Assembly (NCBI GenBank): GCA_030156825.1
Contig: JASGLU010000009.1
Coordinates: forward strand, 1-41,777
Origin: Candidatus Atribacteria bacterium
GTDB taxonomy: Bacteria; Atribacterota; Atribacteria; Atribacterales; JASGLU01
DNA length: 41,777 nucleotides
Direction: 5' to 3'
Of the stretch, positions 33,880 through 41,592 are shown one piece after another. The notes under the pieces are model-generated. The model had not been told where the DNA came from and made no database searches. It saw only the letters and a list, made by a program, of their open reading frames with translations. Position 1 is the stretch's first letter. Each line of letters starts with the position of its first letter. The position numbers were made by a program, and so were the translations under genes.

Positions 33880-34812
33880 CTAACCGTTCTTCTCCATAAA
33901 GGCCATCACTTCCTCAAACGTCCCCACACCAGTAGTAGCTCCTATCTTCTGGACACACATAGCTCCACAGGCGTTGGCAAAACGACCAATCTGATACAGG
34001 TCCCACTGGCGAAGAAAACCTACCAAAAAACCGGCGGCAAAGGCGTCTCCGGCACCGGTCCCATCCACCGCTTGCACCGAAAAAGGAGGAATTGCTATTT
34101 TCTCCTGCCGGGTCATTATAAAGCTCCCCTCTTCTCCCATTTTTATAGCCACTACTTGAATGCCAAAGTCCAGGAAAAAGTTAGCTATGTCTACTAAGTT
34201 AGAGTGACCGGAAATATTGCCAGCCTCGTCTCGATTAGAAATCAGGATATCCAGGTAAGGAAGAGTCGGCTGAATAGTTTCCAGCCACTGCCCGGTATCA
34301 TCCCAAGCGGTATCCAAAGAGGTTATTTTATTTAATTTTTTAGCCCTCTCAAAAACCAGGGCTGTTTCTTGTCCATCAAAACCGGGCATCAAAAAACTGC
34401 CGGCCACGTGTATTATCTCTGAGAAGCTCAGCTGATTATCTTTTACATCTTTCGCTCGAAGGCTGCGGTTGGCCCCGGGATAATGGAGAAAAGTTCTCTC
34501 CCCCTGGTCGTCTACTATCACCATAGTGGCTGAAGTGTGATTTTGCGAGTCAATTCCAATTCCGCTAATATCAATCCCCTGCCGCTCTAAGGATTTGATT
34601 ATAAATTCTCCTAAACCATCATCCCCCACTTTTCCTACTATTACTACCTCTTCTCCCAATTTTTTTAGATCCACCCCGGTATTGTGAGCACACCCACCTA
34701 CATGCAATTCCATCTCTGGCACCAACATTAGCTTACCTTTCTCAGGAAAGTGGTCGATGGGTCTACCTACTAAATCGCCTACCAAAATTCCAATACAGGA
34801 AACACCAGCCAA
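33880..34812 (-). CDS. PfkB-family carbohydrate kinase
   Basis: 310 residues. ELHVGGCAHNTGVDLKKLGE is the GG-box of the ribokinase superfamily, and VDGTGAGDAFAAGF holds the anion hole and catalytic Asp near residue 255. Members phosphorylate sugars, sugar acids or polyols, so the substrate is open. Start is TTG at 34812, preceded by GGAGG within the end of the SorC gene, 4 bp away. Location between the regulator and mtlD makes a polyol, for instance mannitol, a candidate substrate, which would supply mannitol-1-P without PTS. That is an inference from order only. Confidence 0.85.
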   Translation of the reverse strand: MAGVSCIGILVGDLVGRPIDHFPEKGKLMLVPEMELHVGGCAHNTGVDLKKLGEEVVIVGKVGDDGLGEFIIKSLERQGIDISGIGIDSQNHTSATMVIVDDQGERTFLHYPGANRSLRAKDVKDNQLSFSEIIHVAGSFLMPGFDGQETALVFERAKKLNKITSLDTAWDDTGQWLETIQPTLPYLDILISNRDEAGNISGHSNLVDIANFFLDFGIQVVAIKMGEEGSFIMTRQEKIAIPPFSVQAVDGTGAGDAFAAGFLVGFLRQWDLYQIGRFANACGAMCVQKIGATTGVGTFEEVMAFMEKNG

Positions 34813-34816
34813 CTCG

Positions 34817-35773
34817 TCATTCCTCCTTTGCCTCTTTTTCTAAAACAGCCTCCGCCGTCAGTTCATCGGTGAGGAGGACTTTCACCAACCCTCCCCGTAA
34901 AGCGCCTAAAATTGCTTCTACCTTGTTTGCTCCCCCAGCAATTCCAATCACATTTTTCATCCCCCGTAAATCTTCAAGTGGAAGGGCTACCGTTCTTTGG
35001 TGAAGTGGGGTATCAACCATTCTTCCTTGTCGGTCATAAAATTGACCGATAATATCTCCTACTGCCCCCTTTTGTCTCAGCAGTTCAAGTTCGTGATAAT
35101 CGATAAATCCGGTAAGCGAATAAACAGAGTAGCGAGCGTCAACCGCCCCAATCCCCACCAAAGTCCAGCTTGCCTGACGAGCCAGCTGAAGGGTTTTCTG
35201 GTTAATTTTTTCTTTCAAATAAAAATTTCGTATTCTCTGATTTTCTACCACTGCTGGAGCGTAAAGATAGTAACATTCTCCTTCAAAAATGGAGGCCAAC
35301 TTCTCGCCAATGGTATAAGGGTTGAGGGAAGCTGAGGTGGTTAACCCCCCCACCAGAGTAACAAATTTTAAATTCTTTACCGATGTACCTTTAATAGATA
35401 AAGCCACCTGTTTTAAAGTTCTTCCCCAGGCAATTCCCACCAGGTCGCCGTCCTTTAAGCTCCGCTCCAGATACCAGGCCCCTGCCCGGCCCAGAGCTTC
35501 AAACAAGTCTCCCTGAGGAGAAGAAGGAACTACCAGCGCATCCTGAAGTTTAAATTTGTCTCGCAATGTTTTTTCTATCTGTAAACAGTTGCCCAAAGGG
35601 GATTCAATCGAAATCTTGACAATTCCGTTTTTTTGAGCTTTATCGATTAACCTTGCCACTTTAGGTTGGGATAAACCCAGATGACGAGCAATTTCTCGCT
35701 GAGTCATTCCTTCCATATAGTGAAGCCAGGCAATACGAGTTTCTAACTCCAAAGGGTCTAAAGGTCGATTCAT
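34817..35773 (-). CDS. SorC/DeoR-type sugar-binding transcriptional regulator
   Basis: 318 residues. The N-terminus LEGMTQ-type helix-turn-helix is in ARHLGLSQPKVARLIDKAQK (residues 29-48). The remainder is the SorC sugar-phosphate-binding domain with GRAGAWYLERSLKDGDLVGI, GIAWGRTLKQVA and VIGIAGGANKVEAIL. These bind phosphorylated sugars and act as activators or repressors of adjacent operons. It is first in a long same-strand gene block and is preceded by its own promoter and a palindrome, consistent with autoregulated control of the whole catabolic island. The ATG lacks a strong ribosome site. Confidence 0.92.
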   Translation of the reverse strand: MNRPLDPLELETRIAWLHYMEGMTQREIARHLGLSQPKVARLIDKAQKNGIVKISIESPLGNCLQIEKTLRDKFKLQDALVVPSSPQGDLFEALGRAGAWYLERSLKDGDLVGIAWGRTLKQVALSIKGTSVKNLKFVTLVGGLTTSASLNPYTIGEKLASIFEGECYYLYAPAVVENQRIRNFYLKEKINQKTLQLARQASWTLVGIGAVDARYSVYSLTGFIDYHELELLRQKGAVGDIIGQFYDRQGRMVDTPLHQRTVALPLEDLRGMKNVIGIAGGANKVEAILGALRGGLVKVLLTDELTAEAVLEKEAKEE

Positions 35774-35780
35774 TGAATTG

Positions 35781-35799
35781 ATATTCTCAATTAGAATAT
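35781..35799. promoter_or_regulatory. Candidate SorC operator palindrome
   Basis: ATATTCTCAATTAGAATAT is an inverted repeat (ATATTCT/AGAATAT, 5-bp spacer) located between the promoter and the regulator start. A further TTAGAAT half-site pairs with ATTCTAA that overlaps the -10 box (35812-35818). Position suggests a repressor or autoregulation site. Confidence 0.5.
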
Positions 35800-35811
35800 T
35801 ATTTCAATTTA

Positions 35812-35839
35812 ATTCTAACAGACTAATATTAATTGTCAA
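35812..35839 (-). promoter_or_regulatory. Promoter of the sugar-catabolism island
   Basis: On the minus strand TTGACA (35839-35834) is separated by 16 bp from TAGAAT (35817-35812), a near-consensus sigma-70 promoter. It lies 39-66 bp before the SorC ATG and just past the comF stop. Confidence 0.65.
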
Positions 35840-35855
35840 TCTCCTATTGGCTCTA

Positions 35856-36581
35856 TTAAGATATGCGAGCTGAAGCCAGGGTTAACACCAATACTTTAGC
35901 GCATCCTGCTTGTTTGAGAATCTGGCTTAAGCTGTTCACAGTGGAACCGGTAGTAAAAATATCATCAACCACCAGCACTTCCTTGCCCGACCAGGAAAAG
36001 TCAGGAAGCACCCTAAACGCTCCCTTGACATTTCTTTTTCTCTCTATCGGAGTCAGGTTTACCTGGGATAAAGTGGGTTTAATTCGTTCTACTTCCAGAA
36101 TAAGCGGGAGCTTAAAACTACGACTTATCTCCTTTGCTAAAAGCAAAGATTGGTTGAACCCCCGCTCCTTTAAACGAGATAAATGGAGAGGAACCGGTAT
36201 CACCCCGTCCACTTGATAAAAATCAGGATGGGTGAGTAAATATTCACTAAGTAAATCACCGAAAAAAGAAGCAAGCGATACCATTCCCCGATACTTAAAA
36301 GCCCAGATACACTCCCGAATGGGAAAGGTATAAGTGACTACTGAACGGGCTAAGTCAAACCGGAAAGTCCCTTTTTGACAGGAGGGGCAAAAAAGAGTAG
36401 AAGGCGCTTCCAGCATTCGACCGCAACCGAGGCAGAAAGAGGAATGAATATATTCTATTTTTTCAAAACAAGAAAGACACAAAGGCCCAAGGGAAGAACT
36501 GCTGACATAGTCACCGCAGGCCGGACAATGGCGGGGAAGGAAAAAATTTTCCAAAATTTCAAAAAAATTCCTTTTCCCCAC
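35856..36581 (-). CDS. comF: ComF family phosphoribosyltransferase-like protein
   Basis: 241 residues. Cys-rich N-terminus (PRHCPACGDYV, CLSCFEK, FCLGCGR, FCPSCQK) forms zinc-binding sites. The C-terminal PRT fold has VIPVPLHLSRLKERGFNQSL and VLVVDDIFTTGSTVNSL, the PRPP-type loop. ComF takes part in DNA uptake in competent bacteria, but non-competent genomes carry it too. Start is GTG (36581) with an AAGGG run nearby. It is 18 bp after mutM on the same strand. Confidence 0.92.
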   Translation of the reverse strand: MGKRNFFEILENFFLPRHCPACGDYVSSSSLGPLCLSCFEKIEYIHSSFCLGCGRMLEAPSTLFCPSCQKGTFRFDLARSVVTYTFPIRECIWAFKYRGMVSLASFFGDLLSEYLLTHPDFYQVDGVIPVPLHLSRLKERGFNQSLLLAKEISRSFKLPLILEVERIKPTLSQVNLTPIERKRNVKGAFRVLPDFSWSGKEVLVVDDIFTTGSTVNSLSQILKQAGCAKVLVLTLASARIS

Positions 36582-36599
36582 CCCTTATTTCCCCCTGAG

Positions 36600-37391
36600 T
36601 TATTTTTGGCAAGAGGGGCAAAAATAGGTGCTCCGGTTAGCAATCTTTTCTCTTTGAATCAAACTGCCGCACCGGGGGCAAGATTTGCCTGCTTTACCGT
36701 ACACCAAAAGAAAATGCTGAAAACTACCCGTCTCCCCGTTTGAGCGAGCATAGTTGCGAATGGTAGTCCCCTGACAGCGGATGGCTTCTTCTAACACCGG
36801 TTTGATATGGGTAAATAATTTTTCTTTTTCCGCCATTGACAGAGTATTTACCTTTCTCTGGGGGTGAATGCCGCTTCGGAAAAGAATTTCGCTGGCATAG
36901 ATATTACCGATCCCGGCAATCCGTTTCTGATTCAAAAGAAAATCTTTTACCCGCTGACTTTTACCCTGAGTAACCTGCAAAAAGCGCTCAAAGGTAAACT
37001 GAGCGGAGAAAGGGTCAAGCCCAATCTGCTGCCAAACTTTATCTTTAAGCTCTCGACGTAAAAGCTCCACCCTACCAAATTTTCTTTGATCACAAAAAGT
37101 AAGCACTCCATTAGAGAGGTAAAAAATAACTTTCTCATAGGGAAAGTTTCTCCTTTCTTCGGTGAAAATCAACTGACCACTCATGCCTAAATGAAGCAAT
37201 AAGTGCCAATCTCCCAATTCTAAAAAAAGATATTTTCCCTTTCTAAGTAGGTTTTTTATCTCGCTCCCCACAACCGCCTTTCCAGGAAAATAAAACTTAT
37301 TATCCAGAATTTCTACCTTTTCTAACTTCTGGCCTTTTATCTTAGCAATTAGTTCTCTTCGAATCACTTCTACTTCGGGAAGCTCGGGCAT
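36600..37391 (-). CDS. mutM: Formamidopyrimidine-DNA glycosylase (Fpg/MutM)
   Basis: 263 residues. N-terminal catalytic Pro2 and Glu3 in MPELPEVEVIRRELI, GKYLFLEL holding the conserved Lys, the helix-two-turn-helix in GIGNIYASEILF, and the C-terminal zinc finger CPRCG...CPSC. It removes oxidised purines such as 8-oxoguanine. TTGAGGA lies upstream of the ATG. It is divergent from the structured-RNA promoter region and followed by comF. Confidence 0.96.
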   Translation of the reverse strand: MPELPEVEVIRRELIAKIKGQKLEKVEILDNKFYFPGKAVVGSEIKNLLRKGKYLFLELGDWHLLLHLGMSGQLIFTEERRNFPYEKVIFYLSNGVLTFCDQRKFGRVELLRRELKDKVWQQIGLDPFSAQFTFERFLQVTQGKSQRVKDFLLNQKRIAGIGNIYASEILFRSGIHPQRKVNTLSMAEKEKLFTHIKPVLEEAIRCQGTTIRNYARSNGETGSFQHFLLVYGKAGKSCPRCGSLIQREKIANRSTYFCPSCQK

Positions 37392-37439
37392 ATTTTCCTC
37401 AAAATTTTAAAAATTTCTGCCTTTTAAAGGTAAAAAGGC
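37392..37439. other. Divergent upstream region of mutM with inverted repeat
   Basis: GCCTTTT (37419-37425) and AAAAGGC (37433-37439) form a perfect 7-bp inverted repeat between mutM and the promoter at 37440-37467. It could be a regulator site for either direction. No gene is seen. Confidence 0.35.
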
Positions 37440-37467
37440 TTGTCTTACTAAAAAGATAGCTTATAAT
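37440..37467 (+). promoter_or_regulatory. Near-consensus promoter before the structured RNA
   Basis: TTGTCT (37440-37445), 16-bp spacer, TATAAT (37462-37467). Initiation is expected near 37474, which would give an RNA starting in AAAAGGGAAGGCCTTTT, itself an inverted repeat. It lies about 300 bp before the ABC ATPase gene, so the leader would be unusually long if they are one transcript. Confidence 0.65.
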
Positions 37468-37473
37468 AAGTAA

Positions 37474-37625
37474 AAAGGGAAGGCCTTTTGCTCAACTGGT
37501 TTTACCTTGCAAGTTGAGGAGGGGCTCGGGGAGCTTCGAGTTTTAGCTGTCCATTTACACCCGGTGGCTCCCCGGGAACCAAACCTGGGAGAAAATATCA
37601 CGTTGAGCAGAAAAAATCAACCCCT
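37474..37625 (+). ncRNA. Structured RNA candidate or leader of the ABC operon
   Basis: Several perfect stems can form. CTCAACT (37491-37497) pairs locally with AGTTGAG (37512-37518); TGCTCAAC (37489-37496) can instead pair with GTTGAGCA (37602-37609). CGGGGAGC (37527-37534) pairs with GCTCCCCG (37567-37574) and can extend by two pairs. CCCGGG (37571-37576) could also pair with CCTGGG (37585-37590). The overlap of the two CTCAAC partners makes mutually exclusive folds. I do not recognise SRP RNA, RNase P, tmRNA, T-box or a known riboswitch motif. The 3' boundary is arbitrary. Confidence 0.5.
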
Positions 37626-37766
37626 TCTGGTTAACTAAACCCCACCCCCCCAAGACAGTAACCATAAGAGTTAGTAACAAGTTTGTTTTTGGAGTAGGAA
37701 CTCGAGATAAAAAAACAAATAGTTATCTATTAAAGGCAGCTAAGAGAGGAGGTTGTAAAACAACAT
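37626..37766. other. Distal part of the leader, with two inverted repeats
   Basis: TGGTTA (37628-37633) pairs with TAACCA (37659-37664), enclosing a C-rich stretch. TTTGTTTTT (from 37682) can pair with AAAAACAAA near 37711-37719. No frame with a ribosome site is seen. The interval ends with GGAGG and the small stem GTTGT-AAA-ACAAC just before the ATPase ATG. Confidence 0.4.
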
Positions 37767-38726
37767 ATGATCCAAACGGTTGACCTCACTAAAAGTTTCA
37801 ACGGAACCAAAGCAGTGGACAGTTTAAACTTAAAGGTGGAGGAAGGAGATATTTATGGTTTTTTAGGTCCCAATGGGGCGGGTAAAACCACCACCATTAT
37901 GATGATTTTAGGGCTCATTCCCCCTACTCAGGGAAAAATCTACCTTTTAGGGCAAGAGTTAAAACCCAACCAGGTAGAGCCCAAAAGGAGAATCGGGGTA
38001 GTAGCTGAAAGCCAATATTTTTACAAAGAAATGACTGCCCGAGAATATCTGCAATTTTTTAGTGAACTTTACCAAGTAGCTAACGCCGAAAAAAAAATTA
38101 ATACTTTAATGGAAGCAGTGGGGCTGGAAAAGGACCAAAATAAAACATTAGGAGCCTATTCCAAAGGAATGCAGCAAAAATTGGCCTTTGTCCGGGCATT
38201 ACTTCACGACCCAGAACTGCTCATCCTGGACGAACCGGTGGCTAATTTAGACCCCACCAGCATCAAGCAAATCCGAGACCTTATCGAAGAACAAAATCGG
38301 TTAGGGAAAACCATCTTTGTATCTTCCCATCTTCTATCCGAGGTAGAGCGTCTCTGCCATAAAGTGGGCATTATCCACCAGGGAAAACTATTGGCCGAGG
38401 ATACTATGGATAACATCAAAAGAAAACTTTCCGACTCAATCCATTTAGAAATAGAATTGGACCGGGAGGCAGCTGGCTTAGAATCCTGGTTACAGGGGTT
38501 GGACTTCGTTCAGAATTTTTCGATTAACCAAAATCAATTAACGGTCAATCTTAAAACCGACCGTGACTACCGATCTGACCTTTCTCGAGCTATCTACGAA
38601 AAAGGCTGGTTAATCCTGGCAATGCAAGCCAAAGAGATGAGCTTAGAAGAAGCATTTTTAACTATTACTCAACACAATATTTCTCTTCTCACTCAAGGGG
38701 AGGCAGGAAACCATGAAGCGAAATAA
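37767..38726 (+). CDS. ABC transporter ATP-binding protein
   Basis: 319 residues. FLGPNGAGKTTTIMMILGL (Walker A, near residue 35), the signature loop AYSKGMQQKLAF, LLILDEPVANLDPTS (Walker B plus D-loop), and VSSHLLSEVE with the switch His. The C-terminal 100 residues (after LLAEDTMDNIKRKL) follow the DrrA/NatA-type extension, consistent with an exporter paired with an ABC-2 permease. GGAGG is 14 bases before the ATG, but the intervening GTTGTAAAACAAC can form a short hairpin that would bring it nearer. It heads a four-gene plus-strand operon; the next gene overlaps by 14 bp. Confidence 0.95.
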   Translation: MIQTVDLTKSFNGTKAVDSLNLKVEEGDIYGFLGPNGAGKTTTIMMILGLIPPTQGKIYLLGQELKPNQVEPKRRIGVVAESQYFYKEMTAREYLQFFSELYQVANAEKKINTLMEAVGLEKDQNKTLGAYSKGMQQKLAFVRALLHDPELLILDEPVANLDPTSIKQIRDLIEEQNRLGKTIFVSSHLLSEVERLCHKVGIIHQGKLLAEDTMDNIKRKLSDSIHLEIELDREAAGLESWLQGLDFVQNFSINQNQLTVNLKTDRDYRSDLSRAIYEKGWLILAMQAKEMSLEEAFLTITQHNISLLTQGEAGNHEAK

Positions 38727-39432
38727 AAAAACTACTAATACTATTTTTTCTGCTATAGTAATCTTGGTGGTAGTGCTCTTTGTCGCTTCCTATTTCGCCT
38801 TGCAAACCAACCAAGGTATTCTACAGGGGCAGGTAACAGACGAACTCTCAGGAGATATAGTTCGCCAACTGCGGATTAAAATTGATGGGAAATCCGATAT
38901 TCTTTTTCAAAGTAAAGAATACCGGCTAACCGACATTCCTCCCGGTACCCACCTTCTCGAAGCAGAAGCCCCTTACTACCACCCCTTCTCGCAGGAAATA
39001 GAAATCAAAAGCGGCATCAACTATTTTGACTTCTCCATGCGTGGGAAAGAAATCCCCGACTTGGCCGGTATCATTTGTTTTAGCGAACCGGTAAGCCAGG
39101 GAATTCAAATTGAAATTCGGTTTAAAAATTCTCAGGGAACCGGTATCTCTGATTACCCTGCTCTTCCGCTTGAGCTGGAGGGAAAATTGTACCTGCGGGA
39201 GGGAACCAAAGATAACTACAGTCGGGGGGATTTAATCTTTGAAGGTCCAATCAAGCTTTTCTGGGATCCTAAGTCCTACCTATCCCGAAACAAAGGAATT
39301 ATCCCCTGGGAAGAGATTTCGGTGGATCCGGAAAGCGAGAAGTACGGGATAATGGAATTAGTTCTAAAAACCCCCCAAGGTAATTTCGAAGATGTTATCG
39401 AAGAGGTTGAACTATTCAAAAAGGAGGAATAA
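38713..39432 (+). CDS. Membrane-anchored beta-sandwich protein of the ABC operon
   Basis: 239 residues. Residues 1-9 are basic and 10-30 (TIFSAIVILVVVLFVASYFA) form one membrane helix, so the rest is expected outside. Residues 36-105 (LQGQVTDELSGDIVRQLRIK, then LTDIPPGTHLLEAEAPYYHP) look like a carboxypeptidase-regulatory-like/PEGA beta-sandwich. The remainder, with ELEGKLYLREGTKD, is a second beta-rich region without known family. It overlaps the ATPase gene by 14 bp and is 2 bp from the permease, so the product probably works with the transporter. Substrate and partner are unknown. Confidence 0.75.
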   Translation: MKRNKKTTNTIFSAIVILVVVLFVASYFALQTNQGILQGQVTDELSGDIVRQLRIKIDGKSDILFQSKEYRLTDIPPGTHLLEAEAPYYHPFSQEIEIKSGINYFDFSMRGKEIPDLAGIICFSEPVSQGIQIEIRFKNSQGTGISDYPALPLELEGKLYLREGTKDNYSRGDLIFEGPIKLFWDPKSYLSRNKGIIPWEEISVDPESEKYGIMELVLKTPQGNFEDVIEEVELFKKEE

Positions 39433-39434
39433 AA

Positions 39435-40256
39435 GTGGCAAAAAAACAAAGTGTTATTAAAATCCTGCTAAAAAGAGACCTTTCATCCGCCCTTTATAGC
39501 TGGGGGTATTATCTGGTGCTTTTTGCCTCCCTTTTAGTTTCTTCTTTTATCCTCAAAAACTTTATAGAAGGGATTAACGAAGAAGATATTCTGGTGTCAG
39601 CTTACCCTCTTAACTACCCCCTGTACATTACTATCATCATTGTCTCTATTTACCTGGTAATTGTTTCGGCCATTTCCATCACCCGAGAAAAAGAACAGGG
39701 AACGCTGGAAGTCCTTTTTTACGGACCGGTAACTTCCAGCAGTTTTCTGCTAAGCAAATATTTTAAAGACCTTACCTTGGGCGTAATATCCCTGGCTTTT
39801 ATCGCCCTTTACTTTTACCTGGTCAGTGCAATCACCAACTTAGGATTCACGGTAGGATTAGTAAAAGCTCTGATTATGGGCATTTTTCTTATTTCTTGTG
39901 TAGTGAGTTTTGGTCTTTTTATCTCCACTATCACCGGGAAAATAAGGAGCTCAATTCTAACGCTAATCGCTTTAATCGGAGTTTTTTTAGCTATCCAGGT
40001 TGCCCATGGTACCCTTTTAGGGTTCGAGCAAGAATCGCTTTCGGTGCCAATGCTTTACCTTCGGCAAACCATCTCCTACCTTTTCTACGGGGTCAACTGG
40101 GTTTCTCCCTTCGCTTTCCTGAGTCGAGGTTTTGATGCGGTAGCGCTGGGAAGCTGGCCTTTATATTTGAGCAACATCGGCTACTGTCTGATTTACTCTT
40201 TCATTTTTGTAGCTCTATCCATATACACCATGAACAAAAGGGGGGTTAAGGCTTGA
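39435..40256 (+). CDS. ABC-2 type permease
   Basis: 273 residues with six hydrophobic segments. The second segment (YITIIIVSIYLVIVSAISIT) is followed by TREKEQGTLEVLFYGPVTSS, the typical ABC-2 permease cytoplasmic coupling sequence (RE.E.GTLE). Start is GTG with AAAGGAGG 7-8 bases upstream. Its partner ATPase is at 37767; single permease genes imply a homodimer. The cargo cannot be read from sequence; GldF/NosY-like transporters show similar permeases, but I see no further gliding or nitrous-oxide genes. Confidence 0.9.
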   Translation: MAKKQSVIKILLKRDLSSALYSWGYYLVLFASLLVSSFILKNFIEGINEEDILVSAYPLNYPLYITIIIVSIYLVIVSAISITREKEQGTLEVLFYGPVTSSSFLLSKYFKDLTLGVISLAFIALYFYLVSAITNLGFTVGLVKALIMGIFLISCVVSFGLFISTITGKIRSSILTLIALIGVFLAIQVAHGTLLGFEQESLSVPMLYLRQTISYLFYGVNWVSPFAFLSRGFDAVALGSWPLYLSNIGYCLIYSFIFVALSIYTMNKRGVKA

Positions 40257-41587
40257 TGAATAGAACAAACAGTTTGCTGTTACTGGTGGTTACCTTTTGC
40301 CTGTTAACGGGAAGTGTAGCTTCAGCGGCAGCTCCCACTTTGCGAGAACAATTAGTCTACTCTTTAACCTCTTTCAACGGAGCCTCATTCAGCAACAGTT
40401 TTTGTCCGCAAAATGAAGATACTCTTTACTTCATCGCCGATACCAAAAATGTAATTAACCCTCGAAAAACTGTAGTCTACTACTGGCCAATAACCCGCAA
40501 ATACATGGCCGGCTTCAGCACTCTAAACCAGAAAATGCCGGGTGAACTACAAATTCTCGAGGGCGGCCAGGTTATCCAGACTTTAGAACAAAGAAAGTAT
40601 ACCCTTTACTACCCGGAAGGGTATTGGTCAGAAAAAGCGGTAATCTACTTAGATGAAGAAGCAGAGAGCTATTACCAAAAATATCAAGAAGCGGTAGCTG
40701 AGTTTAACCAAAAGTTGAGAGAATATTACGAAGCGATGGAAAGATATCGGGTTGAATTTAATCAATTCTTAGAAGAAGTGCGCATTCGGCGGGAAAGAGG
40801 GGAAACAGGTCCACTGGACATTTCTATTCCCAAAGAACCCGAACCTCCTGAGTTTGTACAGTTTTACGCAACTGAACCCCAAGAAGGATTCATTATTAAT
40901 CTACCGGTAGGAGAATACCAAATTCAACTATTAGCCGAAGATGGAACCATTTTTGAAGGAAGCAAAAAAAATGTGGTGGTTTTCACCTCCCGGAGAGAGG
41001 GAGGAGTGGGTTACGAAATAATCCCCGGTAACCGTTGGACCCAAAGAGAAAATTGCAACGATCCAAGCTGGATTATCCATGCTCTCGGTAAAAACGAACT
41101 CTATGTTAACCTGTTTGAACAGAAAGAATACAACGAATTATATCACAATAAACTACTTAATCCGCAAAACGCAGGTAGAATAGAACGCTGGAAATGGGTA
41201 CATGTTAACCCTATTGATGAGGTAGAGATACTACTGAGCAAAGACCAGCAAGTGTTACAAAGAGTAGACAAGGCTCCTTATTACGTCAAACAAATCCCCG
41301 GACCAGAGTTAGGGTATGAAATTGTAGAATATACTGAGGAACTAAGAAGACAGGGGTATCAGCCAACTTTTGAAAGTTATAAAATAACTCTGGCTGAAGA
41401 TCTTCCCCCCACCGACTACACCCTATCGGCTATTCAGAAAGGCACCGAACAACCTCTACCCCAAAGTGAGCGGACGATAAGGCTATTAAACAAAGAAAAC
41501 AGCTCATACCTATATGCAGTTTCTCTCCTACCCCTCATCATCGGGGTAGTGGTAATTTTGAGCCGCTCCCAGAAAGTCGAAAAATAA
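40256..41587 (+). CDS. Secreted, C-terminally anchored protein with coiled coil (ABC operon)
   Basis: 443 residues. N-terminal signal peptide (LLLLVVTFCLLTGSVASA, likely cleaved after the ASAAA region), extracytoplasmic domain, an acidic/basic heptad-rich helix near residues 130-185 (EAESYYQKYQEAVAEFNQKL), a beta-rich region with NLPVGEYQIQLLAED, and a C-terminal membrane helix (YAVSLLPLIIGVVVILSRSQ) with a short charged tail. No family is recognised. The ATG overlaps the permease stop as TGATG, and TTG at 40253 is an alternative. Topology and position suggest an external partner of the transporter rather than a generic lipoprotein. Confidence 0.75.
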   Translation: MNRTNSLLLLVVTFCLLTGSVASAAAPTLREQLVYSLTSFNGASFSNSFCPQNEDTLYFIADTKNVINPRKTVVYYWPITRKYMAGFSTLNQKMPGELQILEGGQVIQTLEQRKYTLYYPEGYWSEKAVIYLDEEAESYYQKYQEAVAEFNQKLREYYEAMERYRVEFNQFLEEVRIRRERGETGPLDISIPKEPEPPEFVQFYATEPQEGFIINLPVGEYQIQLLAEDGTIFEGSKKNVVVFTSRREGGVGYEIIPGNRWTQRENCNDPSWIIHALGKNELYVNLFEQKEYNELYHNKLLNPQNAGRIERWKWVHVNPIDEVEILLSKDQQVLQRVDKAPYYVKQIPGPELGYEIVEYTEELRRQGYQPTFESYKITLAEDLPPTDYTLSAIQKGTEQPLPQSERTIRLLNKENSSYLYAVSLLPLIIGVVVILSRSQKVEK

Positions 41588-41592
41588 CAAAT

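Noticed and set aside
37474-37625. SRP RNA, tmRNA, RNase P RNA, T-box or cobalamin riboswitch
   Set aside because: None of the hallmark sequences I know for these (for example the GGAAG tetraloop region of SRP RNA or the T-box TGGNACCGCG) is present; kept as unassigned structured RNA.
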